Origin: Thermoplasmata archaeon
Lineage (GTDB): Archaea > Thermoplasmatota > Thermoplasmata > Lutacidiplasmatales > UBA184
NCBI GenBank assembly: GCA_030039135.1
Contig: JASHQN010000004.1
Coordinates: 1 to 9,366, forward strand
Reading direction: 5' to 3'
DNA: 9,366 bases
In this document: positions 5,246-9,366 of the stretch, one piece after another
How positions within the stretch are numbered: position 1 is the first letter of the stretch
Layout: each line of letters begins with the position of its first letter
Program-made: the position numbers and the translations under genes
The notes under the pieces: generated by a model
Told to the model about the DNA's origin: nothing
The model's input: the letters and a program-made list of their open reading frames with translations, nothing else
Database searches by the model: none

Positions 5246-7188
5246 CTGAGCCACTGAGTGTTGAAGCCGATCGCGAACGGCTCGGCGCTCGCCATCGGGT
5301 TCTGGACGAACCCGTGGAGGTTGGACGAATAGACGGCGAACGAGGTCGGGACGCACAACCAGATCTCGGTGTAGTTGTCGTAGAGCGCCTGGGTCATCGT
5401 CCCGTAGTCCTGGGCGAGGGTCGCGTTGTCCGTCGCGTTGTTGTCCGGCGTCGCCGCGGCGAGGTAGGTGAGGTTGTCGAGGGTCGAGTTGTACGACGGG
5501 AGGGCGACGCTGTTGAAACCGGCCATGCACATGTTCGCGCTCCCGGAGCTGACGAAGTCGTTCTGGGTCCAGTCGTCCGGCGAGATGTAGTCGGACGTGT
5601 AGAACTCCTGGCCCATGTAGAACGGACCTCCGTTCAACGTGGTGTTCGAGGCGCAGTCGCCGGAGCTGTAGCCCTGTTCGGCGATGAGGCCGTCGAGGTT
5701 GACCGGGATCGGGTCGATCGTGATGTTGATCGCCGCGAGCTCGGTCTGGAGCAGCGAGGCCGTGTCCGACCAGTCGGAGCCGGAGTTGAGGTACATGTAC
5801 TTGATCGTGTCCCCGCGACACGCGCCCGCCGCGCACGGCGAATCGGCCATCTCCTTGTAGGCGAGTGAGAGGTCGTAGGAGTACGGGGCGAGGTTGTCCG
5901 GGTTGTAGAACGGGTACGACGGAGGAACGGGCCCAACCCAGGGGGTCGCGTACCCGCCGAACGCGTCCTGGATGATCAGGGAATAGTCGATGGCGTGCGC
6001 GATCGCCTCCCGCACGGACAGGTTGTTGAACGGGTAGACCGATTGGTTCAGGAAGATCCACCACGATCCACTCGTCGCCCCGTAGATCGTCGGAAGTTGC
6101 TGCACGACCACGTTGGAGTGGCCCTGAAGTTGGGCGATCGTCGAGGGACCGATGTAGGCGAACGACGCCCCCTGGACGTGGCCGTCCAGAAGGTCGGCAG
6201 TGGTGATGTCGATCGTGTCCTGGAAGATGATCTCGACCGAGGTGTTCGCGGGGGCGAGATTGATGTTCCAAGGCGTCGCCGCGTAGGCCGACGCACCCCA
6301 GTACTTCGGGTTCGGCTGGAGCACGTAGCCCCCGCCTCCGGCCGGGTTGTAATCCTCGAGCAGGTACGGCCCCGTGCCGAGCGTGTTGGTCGCCGCGTAG
6401 CCGTTGACGGTGCCGATCGACACCCCGCCGTTGGCGTCGATCCACGCCGGGTCGACCGCGTAGGAGTTGGGGGCCGAGATCGACGCGAGGAGGTAGGTGT
6501 AGTTGCTCGCGAGGTAGCCGTAGCCGAGGTTGAGGGCGATCGAGTACGGGCTGATGACCTGGAACGACTGGTTGGGCAGCTCCATCATCGCGGCCTCGCT
6601 CGCGGTCGGCGTGAAGAAGTTCCACGAGTTGAGATCGTTCACGAGGGTGGTGTTCGCCGCGGCGATCGTGGCGTTCGTCGAGTAGTAGCTCAGCGGGTCC
6701 GCCGGGTTGAAGTTGGTGGAAAAGAAGTTCTCCTCCAGGATGAACTGAGGGCCCTGGGCGAGCAGGAGACTACGGTAGAGGCTGTACCACTGGACGTAGG
6801 CGTTGTACGGGTCGCCGTTCGAGAACACGACGTTCTGGCGCAGCTGGAAGGTATAGGTGGTGATGTTGCTCTGCGTGTCCGGGTTGTAGCTGAAGCTCGT
6901 CGACCAGCCCGCGGCGAGGACTCCCGAAAAGCTCGTGACGGACGAGCCGTTGTAGTTCACCAGGCCCTGGTAGACCTGTTGCACCGCCGCCCAGCCCGGG
7001 GTCGTGAAGGTGACGGCCGGGTCGAGCGAGTCCGGGATCTCCGCCTGGTCGACGCAGATGTACTTCGTCTGGCTCGGGCCGCAGTTCGACGTCGTGGAGT
7101 GCTGGAGCGCGAAGTAGCCGCCGATTCCGGCCGCGACGACGACCACCACCACGACGATGACCACGATATTCCGTGTGCGAGGACGCAT
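5242..7188 (-). CDS. dppA: Extracellular solute-binding protein, family 5 (DppA/OppA type)
   Basis: This 648-residue protein is the likely substrate receptor for the adjacent importer, although it is on the opposite strand. A basic N-terminus (MRPRTRN) precedes a Val/Ile-rich hydrophobic segment at about residues 8-28 that acts as a signal anchor; no lipobox is present. The family 5 N-terminal pattern follows: VYQGLVNYNG, VLAAGWSTS, then TTYTFQLRQNVVFSNGDP. Later LGTGPYLL and VREAIAHAIDY are also typical of the family. The mature part is rich in Asn, Tyr and Ser and has 16 Asn-X-Ser/Thr sequons, suggesting a glycosylated cell-surface protein. It has several cysteines in close pairs. ATG 7188 is chosen because the hydrophobic anchor begins just after it; upstream codons in this frame read low-complexity sequence through the promoter. 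The TAA overlaps the ATPase F stop. Peptides are the default substrate guess. Confidence 0.94.
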   Translation of the reverse strand: MRPRTRNIVVIVVVVVVVAAGIGGYFALQHSTTSNCGPSQTKYICVDQAEIPDSLDPAVTFTTPGWAAVQQVYQGLVNYNGSSVTSFSGVLAAGWSTSFSYNPDTQSNITTYTFQLRQNVVFSNGDPYNAYVQWYSLYRSLLLAQGPQFILEENFFSTNFNPADPLSYYSTNATIAAANTTLVNDLNSWNFFTPTASEAAMMELPNQSFQVISPYSIALNLGYGYLASNYTYLLASISAPNSYAVDPAWIDANGGVSIGTVNGYAATNTLGTGPYLLEDYNPAGGGGYVLQPNPKYWGASAYAATPWNINLAPANTSVEIIFQDTIDITTADLLDGHVQGASFAYIGPSTIAQLQGHSNVVVQQLPTIYGATSGSWWIFLNQSVYPFNNLSVREAIAHAIDYSLIIQDAFGGYATPWVGPVPPSYPFYNPDNLAPYSYDLSLAYKEMADSPCAAGACRGDTIKYMYLNSGSDWSDTASLLQTELAAINITIDPIPVNLDGLIAEQGYSSGDCASNTTLNGGPFYMGQEFYTSDYISPDDWTQNDFVSSGSANMCMAGFNSVALPSYNSTLDNLTYLAAATPDNNATDNATLAQDYGTMTQALYDNYTEIWLCVPTSFAVYSSNLHGFVQNPMASAEPFAIGFNTQWLS

Positions 7189-7327
7189 CGGTCCGGCCCC
7201 CCGGCGCCGACCCGAGGCGGGACCCCCTCCCCCTTGATAAGGTATGCCATGGCGAGCTCGAGCTGAGGTCCCGATCGGCGCCGGAGGCCTCTTGAGCCGG
7301 GCCGAGCTCCCGGGCGTGCGGAGAACC
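7189..7327. promoter_or_regulatory. Divergent promoter region between binding-protein and aldehyde dehydrogenase genes
   Basis: This 139-nt gap separates the two divergent starts. Its only AT-rich patch is TTGATAAGGTAT at 7234-7245, surrounded by GC-rich DNA. Read on the minus strand (ACCTTATCAA), it would place a transcription start near 7212 and give a leader of about 25 nt for the binding-protein gene. Read on the plus strand, a start near 7265 would give a leader of about 60 nt for the dehydrogenase gene. One patch may serve both directions. The 10-bp arms CCGGCGCCGA (7201-7210) and TCGGCGCCGG (7275-7284) are inverted copies placed almost symmetrically around it. Confidence 0.45.
7320..7323 (+). 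promoter_or_regulatory. Ribosome binding site deciding the aldehyde dehydrogenase start
   Basis: GGAG, 4 nt before ATG 7328, is the best Shine-Dalgarno match near the gene's possible starts. ATG 7340 has no comparable site, and ATG 7244 lies inside the AT-rich promoter patch, so 7328 is preferred. Confidence 0.5.
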
Positions 7328-8821
7328 ATGGTCCAGAAGATGCTAATCGCGGGCGATTGGGTCGGGGCGGACAGCGGCGCCACGGCGCCGGTCGTGAGCC
7401 CGTTCGACGGGACGAAGCTCGACTCCGTCCCGAGGGGGTCCCGAGAGGACGCGCGACGGGCGATCGACGCCGCCCGTGAGGCGTTCGACCGCGGCCCGTG
7501 GCCCCGCCTACCGCCCCGGGCGCGGGGTGAGGTCTACCTCAAGGCCGCTGCCTGGATCCAGGGGAGGCTCGCCTCGATCGCCGAGCTCGAGAGCCGCAAC
7601 CAGGGCAAGACGATCAAGCAGGCCCAGGACGCGGACCTCCCGTTCTCCGTCGACAACCTCGTCTTCTATGCGGGGGCGGGGCGCACGCTCGACGCCAAGA
7701 GTCCGGGCGAGTTCACCGGGGACGGCACGACGATCTTTCGCCGCGAACCGGTAGGGGTCGTCGCGTCGATCACGCCGTGGAACTACCCGTTCATGATGGC
7801 GGTCTGGAAGATCGGACCCGCGCTCATCACGGGCAACACGGTCGTGCTGAAGCCGGCGAGCTGGACCCCGCTCTCCACGTTCGAGCTCGCCCGAGCGTTC
7901 CAAGAGGCCGGCCTCCCGCCGGGCGCTCTCAACGTCGTCACGGGTCCCGGGGACGAGGTCGGCGACGAGCTCTCCCGGAACCCGAAGGTCGACATGGTCT
8001 CCCTCACCGGCGACACGGCCACGGGGAAGAAGATCATGGCCGCGGCGAGCGGGACCGTGAAGCGGGTCCAGCTCGAGCTCGGAGGCAAGGCTCCGTTCAT
8101 CGTCTTCGAGGACGCCGACCTCCCCGCCGCCGTCGAGGGCGCGGTGGTCGCGGGCTACGTCAACGGCGGCCAGGACTGCACCGCCGCCACACGACTCATC
8201 ATCCACAAGAACGTCCGCGCGAAGTTCGTCCGCCACCTCCTAGAGCGCGTCGCGACGATCCGGGTCGGCGACCCGCTCTCGCGGAAGACCGACTTGGGAC
8301 CGCTCGTACACCGGACCCACCAACAGCACGTGCTCGAGTACGTCGAGAAGGGGAAGGAGGAAGGCGCGGAGCTCCTGACGGGCGGCACCGACGACCGCAC
8401 CGAGTTCCCCGAGGGGGCGTTCGTCCTGCCGACGGTGTTCGACGCGGTCGCTCCCGACATGGCGATCGCGCAGCGGGAGGTGTTCGGCCCGGTCCTCGAC
8501 GTGCTAGAGTTCGGCGCGTTCGACGAGGCGCTCGAGATCGCGAACGGTGTCGAGTACGGCCTGGCCGGCAGTGTCTGGACGAACGACCTGCGGACCGCGG
8601 TGAAAGCCGCGAACGCGCTTCGGTTCGGCGACGTCTGGGTCAACGATCACCTTCCCCTCGGTTCGGAGACGCCGCACGGAGGCGTCAAGCAGTCCGGTTT
8701 CGGCAAGGATCTCGGCGTCGATTCCCTCTACGACTATACGACGGTGAAGAACATCTACATCGACCTCACCGGCCAAGCGCGCAAAGGCTGGCACTATACG
8801 ACGTACGGCGACCCCGGCTAA
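7328..8821 (+). CDS. NAD(P)-dependent aldehyde dehydrogenase, aminobutyraldehyde/betaine-aldehyde type
   Basis: This complete 497-residue soluble enzyme oxidises an aldehyde to its acid. All catalytic parts are visible: Asn152 in TPWNYP (oxyanion hole), Lys175 in VVLKP (cofactor binding), the general base Glu250 in LELGGKAP, the nucleophile Cys284 in GGQDCTAATR, and Glu384 with Phe386 in EVFGP. The Glu-to-Cys spacing of 34 residues is the classic family value. The motifs FMMAVWKIGPAL, YVNGGQDCTAATR and HGGVKQSGFGKDLG resemble E. coli gamma-aminobutyraldehyde dehydrogenase (PatD/YdcW) and betaine-aldehyde dehydrogenases more than lactaldehyde or succinate-semialdehyde enzymes. The substrate is therefore probably an aminoaldehyde, but this subfamily call rests on remembered motif similarity. 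A second dehydrogenase follows after 12 nt, probably in the same operon. Confidence 0.94.
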   Translation: MVQKMLIAGDWVGADSGATAPVVSPFDGTKLDSVPRGSREDARRAIDAAREAFDRGPWPRLPPRARGEVYLKAAAWIQGRLASIAELESRNQGKTIKQAQDADLPFSVDNLVFYAGAGRTLDAKSPGEFTGDGTTIFRREPVGVVASITPWNYPFMMAVWKIGPALITGNTVVLKPASWTPLSTFELARAFQEAGLPPGALNVVTGPGDEVGDELSRNPKVDMVSLTGDTATGKKIMAAASGTVKRVQLELGGKAPFIVFEDADLPAAVEGAVVAGYVNGGQDCTAATRLIIHKNVRAKFVRHLLERVATIRVGDPLSRKTDLGPLVHRTHQQHVLEYVEKGKEEGAELLTGGTDDRTEFPEGAFVLPTVFDAVAPDMAIAQREVFGPVLDVLEFGAFDEALEIANGVEYGLAGSVWTNDLRTAVKAANALRFGDVWVNDHLPLGSETPHGGVKQSGFGKDLGVDSLYDYTTVKNIYIDLTGQARKGWHYTTYGDPG

Positions 8822-8833
8822 GGGGGCGCGGGC

Positions 8834-9366
8834 GTGATCGAGGGAGTCCCGGCGAGCGGCAGGGGGACGCTCCTTATCGCCGGCGCGTGGCGGGCGCCGT
8901 CGACGGGCCGTTACTCGCCCGTCCGTGATCCGTCCACCGGCCGCGTGGTCGGGGAGGCGCCGGTCGCCTCCGTCGACGACGCCCGCGCGGCCATCGACGC
9001 CGCTGCGGATGCCGAAGGGCGCTGGGCGAGCGTGCCCGGCCACGAACGGGCGCGGATTCTCCGGTCCGCGGCGGCCCGCCTCGAGGCGGACCGGGAGACG
9101 ATGGCCCGCCTCATCTCGACCGAGGTCGGCAAACCGATCTCCGATGCTCGAGTGGAGGCCGATCGAGCCGTCGGGGTCTACCGGCTCGCCGCGGAGGAGA
9201 TCCGGCACCTCGTGGGCGAGAGCTTTCCCGCCGACGCGTTCGAGCGTCCCGCCGGCAACGAGCACCGGTTCCTCTTCTCGGTGCGCGATCCGGTCGGAGT
9301 GGTCGTCGCGATCGGCCCGTTCAACTTCCCGCTCAACCTGCTCTCGCACAAGGTCGCCCCCGCGCT
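8834..9366 (+). CDS. Second NAD(P)-dependent aldehyde dehydrogenase (3' partial)
   Basis: The first 177 codons of another aldehyde dehydrogenase are present before the window ends. LLIAGAWRAPSTGRYSPVRDPSTG is the usual N-terminal opening, split here as LLIAGAWR then YSPVRDPSTGRVVGEAP. The segment LISTEVGKPISDARVEADRA and the catalytic-Asn motif GPFNFPLNLLSHKVAPA follow, with Asn near residue 167. The PFNFPLN-HKVAPA form is typical of lactaldehyde, glyceraldehyde (GapN-like) and succinate-semialdehyde dehydrogenases, so this is not a simple duplicate of the preceding gene. The catalytic Glu and Cys lie beyond the window. GTG 8834 is the first possible start after the previous TAA, 12 nt downstream of it and in the same frame; only a weak G-rich stretch could serve as ribosome site. 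The compact spacing argues for an operon with the preceding dehydrogenase. Confidence 0.9.
   Translation, partial: MIEGVPASGRGTLLIAGAWRAPSTGRYSPVRDPSTGRVVGEAPVASVDDARAAIDAAADAEGRWASVPGHERARILRSAAARLEADRETMARLISTEVGKPISDARVEADRAVGVYRLAAEEIRHLVGESFPADAFERPAGNEHRFLFSVRDPVGVVVAIGPFNFPLNLLSHKVAPA

Noticed and set aside
2181..5868. Very long open frames antisense or out of frame to the transporter genes (for example minus 2775-4127 and plus 4363-5868)
   Set aside because: Their predicted products are Arg/Pro/Ala/Gly- or Arg/Asp/Val-rich with no domain, and they lie over genes with complete conserved motifs. They are the expected by-product of high GC content.
7131..7170. Trinucleotide-rich run (GAC/CAC/GAT) as a regulatory or phase-variable repeat
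   Set aside because: It encodes the poly-Val membrane anchor on the minus strand and is an impure repeat, adequately explained by the protein.
7080..7188. Lipoprotein or class III (prepilin-like) signal in the binding protein
   Set aside because: The first Cys (residue 36) lies past the hydrophobic stretch with no lipobox, and the residues before the stretch lack the Lys/Arg-Gly/Ala cleavage pattern.
7189..7383. N-terminal extension of the binding protein by 65 residues
   Set aside because: It would run through the divergent promoter patch and into the dehydrogenase gene, and would place the signal anchor 70 residues inside the protein.
1..9366. CRISPR arrays, tRNA or rRNA genes, insertion sequences, defence systems
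   Set aside because: No regularly spaced repeats, cloverleaf-like segments, transposase motifs or unusual unassigned genes were found; coding sequence explains nearly all of the window.

Overview
This GC-rich window looks like the chromosome of an archaeon, most likely a high-GC member of the Thermoplasmata. The evidence for that is indirect. The AT-rich TATA-like patches stand out in the two main intergenic gaps, and the hydrophobically anchored solute-binding protein is loaded with N-glycosylation sequons and Asn/Tyr/Ser. GTG starts and ATGA/GTGA start-stop overlaps are also present, but they are not diagnostic. A GC-rich bacterium cannot be excluded from sequence alone.

Layout: (1) 1-834, plus strand: the C-terminal two thirds of a class III PLP aminotransferase of the glutamate-1-semialdehyde aminomutase-like branch, cut by the window start. 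(2) 835-936: a gap with a hairpin directly abutting a TATA-like box. (3) 937-5245, plus strand: a tightly coupled four-gene Dpp/Opp-type ABC importer (permease B, permease C, ATPase D, ATPase F) with gene spacings of +3, -4 and -4 nt. (4) 5242-7188, minus strand: the family 5 solute-binding protein. It converges on the ATPase F gene and overlaps its stop by 4 nt. (5) 7189-7327: a short divergent promoter region. (6) 7328-8821, plus strand: a complete NAD(P)-dependent aldehyde dehydrogenase resembling aminobutyraldehyde/betaine-aldehyde dehydrogenases. (7) 8834 to the end, plus strand: the N-terminal third of a second, different aldehyde dehydrogenase, cut by the window end.

How the genes could work together: the binding protein would capture a peptide or another amine-bearing solute outside the cell, the B/C permeases and D/F ATPases would import it, and the aminotransferase and the two aldehyde dehydrogenases could deaminate and oxidise the carbon skeletons. 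An appealing but unproven reading is an amine route (aminoaldehyde to amino acid, to semialdehyde, to carboxylic acid). All gene families here are well known. I see no clear new biological system. The points most worth checking are the insertion in ATPase D, the altered signature motif in ATPase F, the convergent overlap of the binding-protein gene, the sequon density, and the dyad elements at the two promoters.
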